NCBI RefSeq assembly: GCF_900105255.1
Contig: NZ_LT629763.1
Span: 1,860,001-1,924,000, forward strand
DNA from: Halopseudomonas sabulinigri
GTDB taxonomy: Bacteria; Pseudomonadota; Gammaproteobacteria; Pseudomonadales; Pseudomonadaceae
Direction: 5' to 3'
Length of the DNA stretch: 64,000 nt
The position numbers were made by a program, and so were the translations under genes. The notes under the pieces are model-generated. The model did not search any database. It was not told where the DNA came from and worked only from the letters and a program-made list of their open reading frames with translations. Shown here piece after piece: positions 56,849 through 64,000 of the stretch; the first letter of the stretch is position 1; every line of letters starts with the position of its first letter.

Positions 56849-57963
56849 TGTCTGCACCCGAGACCCCGCGTGCGCCGCTGAGCGCCATCCCCGCCGATCT
56901 GGTCAGCGTGGCCGATTATGCGCGCTACGCCCCGGCATTTATCCCACACCCGGTAATGGAATACATCGCCGGCGGCGGCGCTGATGAACTCAGCCTGAAG
57001 CGCAATCGGAACGCGCTGGATGCATTGCAGATACTGCCGCGCGCCCTGGTCGACTGCACCGCCGGCGGCACCCACACTCAGGTACTGGGTGAGCGGCTGC
57101 GCCACCCGGTGCTGCTGGCTCCGGTGGCTTTTCAGACTCTGGTCCATCCCGAAGGTGAGCTGGCCACGGCCGAGGCGGCCAGCGTGCTGGAAACCGGCAT
57201 GGTCGCCAGCACCCTGTCGAGTGTCAGCCTGGAGGCCATCGCCGCGCGCTGTAGCGCGCCAAAGTGGTTCCAGCTGTACATGCAGCAAAGCCGCGACTTT
57301 ACCCTGCAATTGGTACGCCGCGCCGAGGCGGCCGGTTATACCCAGCTGATGGTGACGGTAGACGCCCCCTTGCACGGCATCCGCAACCGCGCGCAGCGCG
57401 CGGGTTACGTGTTGCCGCCCGGCGTGGAAGCGGTCAATCTGAAGGACCGTCCGCCGCTGCCCAGCGCCAGCTTCGAGCCCAGTCAAAGCATCGTATTTCA
57501 GGGCATGATGAGTGAAGTACCCGCCTGGGATGACATCGCCTGGCTACTGCAGCAAACCCGCTTGCCGATTACCCTCAAGGGCCTGCTGCATCCGGCCGAC
57601 GTGCAGCGCGCACAGGACATGGGGCTGGCCGGCGCGGTGATCTCCAACCACGGCGGCCGCACGCTCGACTGCGTGCCCAGTCCGATCGAGATGCTGCCGC
57701 AAATCCGCCAGCGTGTCGGTCAGGACTTTTGCCTGCTGCTGGACGGTGCCATCGAACGCGGCACCGATGTGTTCAAGGCCCTGGCCCTGGGGGCAGACGC
57801 CGTGCTGCTCGGCCGGCCCCAGCTTTATGCGCTGGCGGTGGCCGGCAAGCTGGGTGTGGCACACATGCTGCGTATCCTGCGCGAAGAGCTGGAAGTCACC
57901 ATGGCGTTGGCCGGTACCCCGACCATCGCCGATATCACCCCAGAGGCACTGCTGCCTCGCTAG
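56848..57963 (+). CDS. FMN-dependent alpha-hydroxy acid dehydrogenase/oxidase
   Basis: A 371-residue flavoenzyme of the lactate/glycolate oxidase family. Present are PVMEYIAGGGADELSLKRN (about 32-50), FQLYMQQSRDF, VTVDAPLHGIRNR, ITLKGLLHPADVQRAQDMGLAGAVISNHGGRTLD (active-site Lys and SNHGGR) and LDGAIERGTDVFKALALGADAVLLGRPQLYA (FMN phosphate site). It is translationally coupled to piuC (TGATG at 56846-56850). That is unusual; piuC is normally followed by an unrelated gene. The substrate (lactate-like 2-hydroxy acids) is unknown. Confidence 0.9.
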   Translation: MSAPETPRAPLSAIPADLVSVADYARYAPAFIPHPVMEYIAGGGADELSLKRNRNALDALQILPRALVDCTAGGTHTQVLGERLRHPVLLAPVAFQTLVHPEGELATAEAASVLETGMVASTLSSVSLEAIAARCSAPKWFQLYMQQSRDFTLQLVRRAEAAGYTQLMVTVDAPLHGIRNRAQRAGYVLPPGVEAVNLKDRPPLPSASFEPSQSIVFQGMMSEVPAWDDIAWLLQQTRLPITLKGLLHPADVQRAQDMGLAGAVISNHGGRTLDCVPSPIEMLPQIRQRVGQDFCLLLDGAIERGTDVFKALALGADAVLLGRPQLYALAVAGKLGVAHMLRILREELEVTMALAGTPTIADITPEALLPR

Positions 57964-57973
57964 GTGGCTTGCC

Positions 57974-58861
57974 TCATACCCCTTCCGGACGACGCTGCCG
58001 CTCATAAAGAAAGGTCAACACCTCGGAGCGCAACTGGTTGTAGCGCGCGTCACTGGCCAGCGCCAGACGGTCACGCGGGCGCGGCAGATCCACTTCCAGC
58101 ACTTCACCGACGGTAGCCGAGGGGCCGTTGGTCATCATCACGATCTTGTCGGACAGCAATACGGCTTCGTCCACATCGTGGGTCACCATGATCACGGTGT
58201 TGTTCAGATCACTCTGAATCTCCATGACCGAGTCCTGCAAGTGCGCGCGGGTCAAGGCGTCCAGGGCGCCGAAGGGCTCATCCATGAGCAGTACAGAGGG
58301 CTCCATTGCCAACGCCCGCGCGATCCCTACCCGTTGCTTCATCCCGCCGGAAATCTCGGCCGGATACTTGTGAATGGCGTGATCCATGTGCACCAGTTTG
58401 AGGTTGTGCTCAATCCATTCACGCATCTCTTGCTTGCTTTTCTTGCCCTTGAACACGGTTTTCACCGCCAGTTCAACGTTCTGATAGCAGGTCAGCCAAG
58501 GCAGCAAGGCGTGGTTCTGAAACACCACGGCGCGCTCAGGCCCCGGTTCGTTGACCTCGCGGCCATTGAGAATCGCGCCGCCTTCGGTGGCCTGCGCCAG
58601 CCCGGCTACGATGTTCATCACCGTGGATTTGCCGCACCCGGAGTGACCGATTATCGACACGAACTCGCCCTTGGCGATTTTCAGGTTGACGTTGTTGAGC
58701 GCCCGGAATGGCCCCTTGCGCGTGGGGAAGTCGATGGACACCCCGGACAACTCCAGAAAACAGCGGCCCTTGTTAACACCGGTGCTGTCCTGCTGCTCGC
58801 CCATTTCGGTCATGTTGTCTGCCACTTTCGGTTCACGTTTCAGCATCTGTACGACGGACAT
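57974..58861 (-). CDS. nrtD: Nitrate ABC transporter ATP-binding protein (NrtD type)
   Basis: A 295-residue ATPase. Walker A is GHSGCGKSTVMN (near 83), the signature EISGGMKQRVGIARALAMEPS, Walker B VLLMDEPFGALDALTR and the H-loop VIMVTHDVDEAVLLSDKIVMM, all as in NrtD/TauB-type proteins. The start at 58861 (MSVVQMLK) follows GAGGTG at 8 bp; a GTG three codons earlier overlaps that site. It lies 70 bp after nrtB and closes the operon 10 bp from the convergent alpha-hydroxy acid gene, with no terminator visible between. Confidence 0.92.
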   Translation of the reverse strand: MSVVQMLKREPKVADNMTEMGEQQDSTGVNKGRCFLELSGVSIDFPTRKGPFRALNNVNLKIAKGEFVSIIGHSGCGKSTVMNIVAGLAQATEGGAILNGREVNEPGPERAVVFQNHALLPWLTCYQNVELAVKTVFKGKKSKQEMREWIEHNLKLVHMDHAIHKYPAEISGGMKQRVGIARALAMEPSVLLMDEPFGALDALTRAHLQDSVMEIQSDLNNTVIMVTHDVDEAVLLSDKIVMMTNGPSATVGEVLEVDLPRPRDRLALASDARYNQLRSEVLTFLYERQRRPEGV

Positions 58862-58931
58862 GGTTGTCACCTCGTTCTGGTTGGCGCAGCGGGTCGCTGC
58901 GCGCTGACTGAGAAATATGTGCAGGGCTGCT

Positions 58932-59951
58932 TCAGCTGCCTGCCGGTTTCTGGTGCGACAGCAACGCCTGCAGCGTGGTCATCAGCCAGTCGAGCAAAAA
59001 ACCGATGATGCCGATGGTGATTACCGCGACCATGATGCGGCCCAGGGAGTCGGAGCTGCCGTTCTGGAACTCATCCCAGACAAACTTGCCCAGCCCCGGA
59101 TTCTGCGCCAGCATCTCGGCGGCAATCAGCACCATCCAGCCCACCCCGAGCGACAGACGCAGGCCGGTGAAGATCATCGGCAGCGCTGCTGGAATGGCGA
59201 TCTTGAACACTTGGGTGGCCCAGTTCAGGCGGATGACCCGGCCGACGTTGATCCAGTCCTTGTCGATGGACGCGACGGCCACGGCGGTATTGATCAAAGT
59301 CGGCCACAGCGAGCACAGGGTTACGGTCACGGCCGAGGTAATAAAGGATTTCTGAAACAACGGGTCGTCGCTGATGTAGACGGCACTGACCACCATGGTC
59401 ACGATCGGCAGCCAGGCCAGCGGTGAGACCGGTTTGAATATCTGTACCAGCGGGCTGATGGCGCCGTACAGCTTGGGGCTCAGGCCGCAAGCTACGCCCA
59501 AGGGAATGGCGATAAAGCTCGCCAACAGAAACCCGGTAAACACGGTGACCAGGCTGGTGCCAATCTGATCAATGAAGGTCGGCTTGCCGGTATAGTCGCG
59601 CCACTTGATCTCGGCGTCCGCGTTAGCGGCCAGTTTTTTGGCGTTGCGCTCTTCCTGCCGCGCATAAAACGCATCGGCCTTCTCGCGTTGCTGCAGATGT
59701 TCGTCATACAGGTTGGTCGCCTGATGCCAGACGGCGACCGGGCCAGGCAGTACGCCCAGGCTGGTTTTCACCTGCGCCGCGCCGGCTGACCATAGGGCCA
59801 GAAACACCAGCAGCGCGATCAGCGGCAACCCTACCTTGTTGAACAGATCGGCAGCCTGCTCGCGCACATCTTCGCCTTTGCACAGTTTGACCATGGGCAC
59901 CATCCAGGACAGCCCGGCCGTCTCCATGTAACCAATCAGTTTGTTGCTCAT
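58932..59951 (-). CDS. nrtB: Nitrate ABC transporter permease (NrtB type)
   Basis: A 339-residue permease. An N-terminal cytoplasmic stretch and TM1 (about 42-62) are followed by the large binding-protein-dependent transport domain (about 130-325: FTGFLLASFIAIPLGVACGLSP, FKPVSPLAWLPIVTMVV, RLSLGVGWMVLIAAEML and the EAA-like loop). The long charged segment between TM1 and TM2 (QQREKADAFYARQEERNAKKL) is typical of NrtB. It lies between nrtA (62 bp) and nrtD (70 bp). Confidence 0.93.
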   Translation of the reverse strand: MSNKLIGYMETAGLSWMVPMVKLCKGEDVREQAADLFNKVGLPLIALLVFLALWSAGAAQVKTSLGVLPGPVAVWHQATNLYDEHLQQREKADAFYARQEERNAKKLAANADAEIKWRDYTGKPTFIDQIGTSLVTVFTGFLLASFIAIPLGVACGLSPKLYGAISPLVQIFKPVSPLAWLPIVTMVVSAVYISDDPLFQKSFITSAVTVTLCSLWPTLINTAVAVASIDKDWINVGRVIRLNWATQVFKIAIPAALPMIFTGLRLSLGVGWMVLIAAEMLAQNPGLGKFVWDEFQNGSSDSLGRIMVAVITIGIIGFLLDWLMTTLQALLSHQKPAGS

Positions 59952-60013
59952 GCGGTCACCTCCATAGGTTGGGCGCGTGGGATGGCGGCGCTGTGCGCCG
60001 CCGGCTTCCCGGT

Positions 60014-61399
60014 TCAGATCTTGTCGTCACCTTTGAGGCCAATCTCGAACTGCTGCAGATAGGCGTTGGGTTTGCTGCCGTCGTAGGTCACCTTGTCGAT
60101 GAACTCGGACTGCGGCGGCTTGAAGCCGGTCTCGTTGGCAAAGTCCGGGAAGGCCGAGGCCGGAATCTTGCCTTCGCTGATCAGCTCCTTGGCGGCCACT
60201 GCGTAGATATCCGGGCGATAAACCTTTTTCGCGATGTCCATGTACCAGCTGTCTGGCTGGGCTTCGCCAATCTGACCCCAGCGGCGCATCTGCGTCAGGT
60301 ACCAGATGGCATCGGAGTAGTAGGGGTAGGTGGCGTTGTAACGGAAGAACACGTTGAAGTCGGGCACTGAACGCTTGTCGCCCTTTTCATACTCGAAGGT
60401 GCCGGTCATGGAGTTGGCAATCACCTCGGCATCAGCACCGACGTAAGCTGATTGCGAGAGGATTTTCACCGCTTCGCCGCGATTGGCGTTGTTGTCGGCA
60501 TCCAGCCACTCCGCGGCACGAATCAGCGCCTTGACCACTGCAATGTGGGTATTGGGATTTTCGTCCGCCCACTGCTGGCTGACGCCGAAGACTTTCTCCG
60601 GGTTGTTCTTCCAGATTTCATAATCGGTGATGACCGGCACGCCAATGCCCTTGAATACCGCCTGCTGGTTCCAAGGCTCGCCCACGCAATAACCGGAAAT
60701 GGTGCCGGCTTCCAGGGTCGCTGGCATCTGCGGCGGTGGCGTGACCGAGAGCAGTGCATCGGCATTGATCTGGCCCGAGGTATCACCCTTGGCCGGCGCG
60801 TAGTAACCGGGGTTGATGCCGCCCGCCGCCAACCAGTAACGCAACTCGTAGTTGTGCGTGGAGACCGGGAATACCATGCCCATGTTGAACGGCTTGCCGG
60901 CCGCCTTGTACTGCTCGATTACCGGCTTGAGCGCAGCGGCGCTGATCGGGTGTTGCGGCTTGCCGTCGGCGTCCAGCGGGATGTGCTTTTTCATTTCTTC
61001 CCAGACCGCATTGGACACGGTAATGCCGTTACCGTTGAGGTCCATCGAGAAGGCAGTGATCACGTCCGCCTGGGTACCAAAGCCGATGGTGGCACCCAGC
61101 GGCTGACCGGCCAGCATGTGCGCGCCATCCAGCTCACCGTCAATCACGCGGTCGAGCAGCACTTTCCAGTTGGCCTGAGCCTCGAGGGTCACATAGAGAC
61201 CTTCGTCTTCAAAGAAGCCCTTTTCGTAGGCGATGGCCAGCGGCGCCATATCGGTCAGCTTGATAAAACCGAACTTGAGTTCTTCCTTCTCCAGATCCTC
61301 GACAGCCTGGGCACTGTGCAGTGGCAGCAGGCTACCAACCACGAGCGCGACCGCCAACGACAGGCCAGCACCAAAGGTCTTGCGGGTAAATTGCTTCAT
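60014..61399 (-). CDS. nrtA: Nitrate ABC transporter substrate-binding protein (NrtA type)
   Basis: A 461-residue periplasmic protein. A signal peptide ([20 protein letters not shown] and on, cleaved near SAQA at 33) is followed by [27 protein letters not shown], then [16 protein letters not shown] and [19 protein letters not shown], characteristic of NrtA/CmpA rather than taurine or sulfonate binding proteins. The start at 61399 is set by GGAGATG; the longer frame has no support. It binds nitrate (or bicarbonate in CmpA relatives) and delivers it to NrtB. Confidence 0.94.
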   Translation of the reverse strand: MKQFTRKTFGAGLSLAVALVVGSLLPLHSAQAVEDLEKEELKFGFIKLTDMAPLAIAYEKGFFEDEGLYVTLEAQANWKVLLDRVIDGELDGAHMLAGQPLGATIGFGTQADVITAFSMDLNGNGITVSNAVWEEMKKHIPLDADGKPQHPISAAALKPVIEQYKAAGKPFNMGMVFPVSTHNYELRYWLAAGGINPGYYAPAKGDTSGQINADALLSVTPPPQMPATLEAGTISGYCVGEPWNQQAVFKGIGVPVITDYEIWKNNPEKVFGVSQQWADENPNTHIAVVKALIRAAEWLDADNNANRGEAVKILSQSAYVGADAEVIANSMTGTFEYEKGDKRSVPDFNVFFRYNATYPYYSDAIWYLTQMRRWGQIGEAQPDSWYMDIAKKVYRPDIYAVAAKELISEGKIPASAFPDFANETGFKPPQSEFIDKVTYDGSKPNAYLQQFEIGLKGDDKI

Positions 61400-61436
61400 G
61401 GGACATCTCCGTTCGCAGTGTGAAAAGTCAGTCGGC

Positions 61437-62672
61437 TTAGAAGGCAACCTGTGCCATCAGCCAGAGTTTGTCGGTCTCGGCGAAGAGTTCGTCCTCTTCG
61501 TAGCGCGCATACTTGGCCAGTAGCGTCACGTCACCGAATTTTTTCGCCGCCAGCAGATCCAGCTCCTGCCCGTAATGGGCGCTGCCCTCGTCGGCGGAAA
61601 AGTCGTGGTAAACCGCCTGCAGCTTGACGCCGAACAGGCTGCCCGAGAGCTGCACATAAAGGTCTTCAAGGCCGTCAGCCGGGGTGGCGAGGAACTTGTC
61701 AGCCCAGCCATTGAAAGCGTGGCCGGTGGCGTAGGGCGTCTGAAACGCTGAGTCGTCAGCACCGAGCAATTCATAGCCGCCCAGCAACTGCACGCCGCTG
61801 ACGTTGATGCCCAGCTCGGCCAATTGGTAATCGGCGCCGATATTTTCACCGTCGGCGTAATCACTCTGGCGGGCGTACTCCAGCGCGTAAACCAGGTTGC
61901 TGCTTTCGCCCAGCGCCGGCTCACCGGTCAGGCGCAGTCCCAGGGTTTTGTTGGAGCCGGCCGGGGTGTCGTTGAAATCGAGAAAGTAACCGTAGCCGGT
62001 AATCTTGACCCAATCGAAACCGGCGTAGGACAGGTTGACCAGATGGGTGTCGGTGTCGATATCGCCCTTGGGCGAGTCTTCACCAAAGATGCGGTTGACG
62101 TTGTAGATGTAGGCATAGTTGAGCGTGGTATCGCTCAGGCTGGTGTTGTTGACGGTAAAACCGTCAAAGGTCTGCTCGTTCTGGCGCCAGCCGACGTTGC
62201 CGATAAAACGCGCGTTGTCGTAGATGATGCGCTGGCGACCAAACTTGAGGCCGGTATCCGGGACGCCGGCATAGCTCAGGTAGGCCTGATTGACCTCGGT
62301 CCCCTCCGGGTCTGCCACTACGGCGTAGTCGGTATGAGCGCTGGGCAGCCCGGTGGCGTCGTTATACTTGCCGCCGCCGATCTCGGTCACATCATCAAAT
62401 TCGACAAAGGCGCCAAAGCCTTTGTAAGGCGCGGTGGCAAAGTTGAGACGGGTGCGCAGCGTTGAAGCGTTGGCCTCCTTGCTCACATCATTCTGATCGA
62501 CGTACTCGTAGCGGTAACGCAGATCCAGTCCGACCTTCCCCTCGGTCACGGCTTCTTTCAGCGATTGCGCTTGCGTTACGTCCTGCGCCAGCACAGCGGG
62601 ACTGAAGGCCACCAAAGAGGCGGCCAATACGCTGGCGGTGTTGATAGTCCTGAATCCGTTTTGCTTGATCAT
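61437..62672 (-). CDS. Alginate-export-family outer-membrane porin, probable nitrate porin
   Basis: A 411-residue beta-barrel protein. A signal peptide (about 1-30, FSPAVLA) is followed by [34 protein letters not shown], the opening strands of the AlgE-like porin family, with later [32 protein letters not shown] and a C-terminus ending MAQVAF (Phe-terminal). It opens the nitrate operon, preceded by a sigma-54 promoter and leader terminator. Placement directly before nrtA suggests passage of nitrate across the outer membrane under limitation. AGGAAAGG precedes the start. Confidence 0.88.
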   Translation of the reverse strand: MIKQNGFRTINTASVLAASLVAFSPAVLAQDVTQAQSLKEAVTEGKVGLDLRYRYEYVDQNDVSKEANASTLRTRLNFATAPYKGFGAFVEFDDVTEIGGGKYNDATGLPSAHTDYAVVADPEGTEVNQAYLSYAGVPDTGLKFGRQRIIYDNARFIGNVGWRQNEQTFDGFTVNNTSLSDTTLNYAYIYNVNRIFGEDSPKGDIDTDTHLVNLSYAGFDWVKITGYGYFLDFNDTPAGSNKTLGLRLTGEPALGESSNLVYALEYARQSDYADGENIGADYQLAELGINVSGVQLLGGYELLGADDSAFQTPYATGHAFNGWADKFLATPADGLEDLYVQLSGSLFGVKLQAVYHDFSADEGSAHYGQELDLLAAKKFGDVTLLAKYARYEEDELFAETDKLWLMAQVAF

Positions 62673-62699
62673 GAGCACCCTTTCCTGAAAAACGCGCAC

Positions 62700-62756
62700 A
62701 AAAAAAGGCGTCCACGAACATAGCTGTTGAGAACAGGTATGTTGGTGGACGCCTTT
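62700..62756 (-). terminator. Leader terminator hairpin of the nitrate operon
   Basis: Read leftward, a hairpin of 12 + 6 + 5 base pairs (arms 62756-62745 with 62715-62704, 62743-62738 with 62722-62717, 62736-62732 with 62728-62724; two single mismatches) is followed by seven T residues (A62700-A62706). It lies between the sigma-54 promoter and the porin start codon, 28 bp before the latter. That placement marks a transcription attenuator, presumably relieved by an ANTAR antiterminator (NasT/NasR type) when nitrate is present. Confidence 0.85.
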
Positions 62757-62796
62757 GCCCGAAAATTCTGTAGTTGATTCTGTCGTGTCTGGCGCC

Positions 62797-62815
62797 GCGC
62801 CCAGTCATTGAGCGC
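62797..62815 (-). promoter_or_regulatory. Candidate antiterminator-binding hairpin in the nrt leader
   Basis: On the minus strand GCGCTC pairs with GGGCGC (one G-U pair) around the loop AATGACT. The loop begins A-N-N-G, the pattern reported for ANTAR protein targets, but is seven bases, not six, and a second such hairpin was not identified. It lies 40 nt before the terminator hairpin. Confidence 0.3.
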
Positions 62816-62832
62816 TGCGTCACAGAGGATTT

Positions 62833-62848
62833 AGCAAGGCGCGTGCCA
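62833..62848 (-). promoter_or_regulatory. Sigma-54 promoter of the nitrate operon
   Basis: Read leftward, TGGCACGCGCCTTGCT matches TGGCACN5TTGCW exactly, with GG at 62847-62846 (-24) and GC at 62835-62834 (-12). The start of transcription is expected near 62822, giving a leader of about 150 nt containing the attenuator. Confidence 0.88.
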
Positions 62849-62945
62849 TAGATTTCAAACTATTGTTTTCAAAAGAAATAGGCATGGATCACGAATCCCG
62901 TGACCGAGGTTCACTGCAATAGTCCAGTGCAGACCGTGCGGTCAT

Positions 62946-62962
62946 CGCACTGCAGCTGTGCA
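62946..62962 (-). promoter_or_regulatory. NtrC-like site upstream of the nitrate operon
   Basis: Read leftward, TGCACAGCTGCAGTGCG contains GCAC-N7-GTGC, the half-sites and spacing of NtrC boxes, about 100 bp upstream of the -24 element. The centre is not the usual AT-rich one. Confidence 0.55.
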
Positions 62963-63008
62963 GTGGCAAGCCAAATCAACCAGCTGCTTGCCGAGTATCG
63001 GCAAGGCC

Positions 63009-63608
63009 TTATCGGGATGCCTTGCTACGCCAGGCGGCAATCGCCCAGGTGAAGATCAGGACACTGGCCAGGATCGCGAAGATCAGTAGCAGCGGACGCG
63101 GAAACTCGTTTCCGCTACTCACCACCCGCACATTCAGCTGCGTCGCAGCCTGGCGATCAGGCAGCGCTTGGCTATATGCCTGATCCAGCACCACCTCCAT
63201 GAAATCCCGTCGGCTGCGATACCGCACAACACTGATGAACTCCCAGGGCTGCACTGCGCTGGGAGACGCAACCGGCATGGAAAATACCGGATAGCCGCCC
63301 TTTTTCAGCCAGAGAGGCAACATTGCCCTACTGAAGCGAGCCAGCGCCTGCTCGCCGCTGTCGGGGTTCAGCTGAAACAGATTAACCACGTGAACCGGCT
63401 TGCCGTCGTCAGCTCTCATAAATGTGGCCACATCCAGCCCCTGCAGAAAGTCGCGTGTTGTAGGGGGCAGCTCATCAACACGCTGCATATAACTATTGAC
63501 CTCCGCTTCGGTTAACGGCGAACCGCCACTTCTATACCAGAGCGCTGTAATCAACATGAGCAATGCGGCTATCACGGCAACGATGAACACCGGGCGAGTG
63601 AACGGCAT
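63009..63608 (-). CDS. DUF1330-like membrane-anchored protein
   Basis: A 199-residue protein with two membrane helices, at about 5-24 (VFIVAVIAALLMLITALWYR) and 170-190 (PLLLIFAILASVLIFTWAIAA). The middle (about 30-160) has HVVNLFQLNPDSGEQALARFSRAMLPLWLKKGGYPVFS and WEFISVVRYRSRRDFMEVV, the pattern of DUF1330 dimeric ferredoxin-like domains. The start at 63608 follows AGGAG by 9 bp. A monooxygenase- or heme-like role is suggested by the fold family only. It is divergent from an HxlR-type regulator. Confidence 0.65.
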   Translation of the reverse strand: MPFTRPVFIVAVIAALLMLITALWYRSGGSPLTEAEVNSYMQRVDELPPTTRDFLQGLDVATFMRADDGKPVHVVNLFQLNPDSGEQALARFSRAMLPLWLKKGGYPVFSMPVASPSAVQPWEFISVVRYRSRRDFMEVVLDQAYSQALPDRQAATQLNVRVVSSGNEFPRPLLLIFAILASVLIFTWAIAAWRSKASR

Positions 63609-63652
63609 GGGTGCAGACTCCTGAGGGGGAAAACGCCAACTTGCGCTCACTA

Positions 63653-63669
63653 ACTTGCATTTTGCAAGT
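63653..63669. promoter_or_regulatory. Candidate HxlR operator
   Basis: ACTTGCA and TGCAAGT (63653-63659 and 63663-63669) form a perfect palindrome around TTT. It resembles operators of HxlR-family regulators (TACTTGC...GCAAGTA type) and lies 45 bp upstream of the DUF1330-like gene, between it and the hxlR gene. Confidence 0.6.
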
Positions 63670-63720
63670 ACTTTTTATCGAGCTAATCTGCGGGCAGATG
63701 TAGGCGCTGCTGGCTCGCAA

Positions 63721-63742
63721 GCCAGCCAGCCAGCCAGCCAGC
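63721..63742. repeat. GCCA tetranucleotide tandem repeat
   Basis: Five and a half copies of GCCA in the divergent promoter region of the DUF1330-like gene and the regulator gene. Such short tandem repeats can change length by slippage and alter promoter spacing. Confidence 0.85.
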
Positions 63743-63807
63743 AATTTTGGTAGTGAATAGGCCGATGCTAGTATCTCTATTGCTGATAAATCGAGGTAAC
63801 CTGCAGA

Positions 63808-64000
63808 TGCCGGAAGAGTTTCCCTGTCGCACCCACTGCCCCATCAATTTCGCCCTGGAATCTTTCGGCGACAAATGGACGCTGCTGATTATTCGCGATC
63901 TGATGTTCAAGGCAAAGCAGTCGTTTGGGGACTTCCTCTCCTCCGATGAGAAAATCTCGACCAATATTCTTGCTGACCGCTTGCGGCGCCTTGAACAGCT
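63808..64000 (+). CDS. HxlR family winged-helix regulator, N-terminal fragment
   Basis: The first 64 codons are in the window; the gene continues past the right edge. The translation MPEEFPCRTHCPINFALESF then GDKWTLLIIRDLMF is the HxlR opening (here FPCRTHCPINFALESFGDKW), with a redox-type Cys pair near the N-terminus (C7, C11). It continues into the recognition-helix region (KISTNILADRLRRLEQ). GAGG lies 11 bp before ATG 63808. It probably controls the divergent DUF1330-like gene through the palindrome at 63653-63669. Confidence 0.88.

Overview
The window is a 64 kb piece of a high-GC gammaproteobacterial chromosome from the Pseudomonadaceae. Three runs of genes keep the local order I remember from Pseudomonas aeruginosa: rlmN/ndk...iscS-cysE-trmJ-suhB-secF-secD-yajC-tgt-queA-tRNA-Leu; the trxB-peroxiredoxin-cysZ-glycosyltransferase...slyD-ackA-pta-acyltransferase-OmpA lipoprotein block; and speC...piuA-piuC. 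They sit closer together here than in that species. With the marine-type nitrogen uptake genes this suggests a Halopseudomonas-like relative rather than P. aeruginosa itself. The genus is an inference from memory.

Layout. Positions 1-10,400: housekeeping genes, mostly on the minus strand (nucleotide metabolism, cysteine and sulfur transfer, tRNA modification, Sec export). The usual isc operon is reduced to one shortened iscS. Positions 10,400-15,300: a DUF2388/DUF4105 envelope pair, a ZIP metal transporter, thioredoxin reductase and a 2-Cys peroxiredoxin. Positions 15,400-19,900: CysZ, a glycosyltransferase, an Old Yellow Enzyme with its TetR regulator (both preceded by the same GACCGGTC operator), and SlyD. 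Positions 20,100-25,200: ackA-pta, an acyltransferase and an OmpA lipoprotein. Positions 25,300-33,450: hydrophobic-substrate uptake and activation (metallo-hydrolase, FadL porin, a second outer-membrane barrel, DUF1329 protein, AlkK-like acyl-CoA ligase, thiolase).

Positions 33,600-40,650: a ferric-chelate uptake unit, read as response regulator, histidine kinase, TonB-dependent receptor, binding protein, permease and ATPase. It carries Fur-like boxes. Positions 40,650-46,950: the urea ABC transporter urtABCDE, behind a sigma-54 promoter with an NtrC site and an additional unexplained perfect palindrome. Positions 47,000-49,600: a small hypothetical gene, a short-chain dehydrogenase and an orphan membrane-anchored protein in AT-richer DNA. 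Positions 49,700-58,000: ornithine decarboxylase, then an iron operon exbB-exbD-exbD-tonB-piuA-piuC-alpha-hydroxyacid oxidase; the second ExbD has Asn in place of the proton-relay Asp. Positions 58,000-62,900: a nitrate uptake operon (porin-nrtA-nrtB-nrtD) behind a sigma-54 promoter and a strong terminator hairpin in its leader, the hallmark of antitermination control. The window ends with a DUF1330-like membrane protein divergent from an HxlR regulator cut by the window edge.

Taken together, the right half is a nutrient-scavenging region: two nitrogen uptake systems with sigma-54 signals and two TonB-dependent iron systems. I found no insertion sequence, CRISPR array, phage or rRNA. The least explained signals are the Asp/Asn ExbD pair, the palindrome next to the urt promoter, the nrt leader attenuator and the lone truncated IscS.
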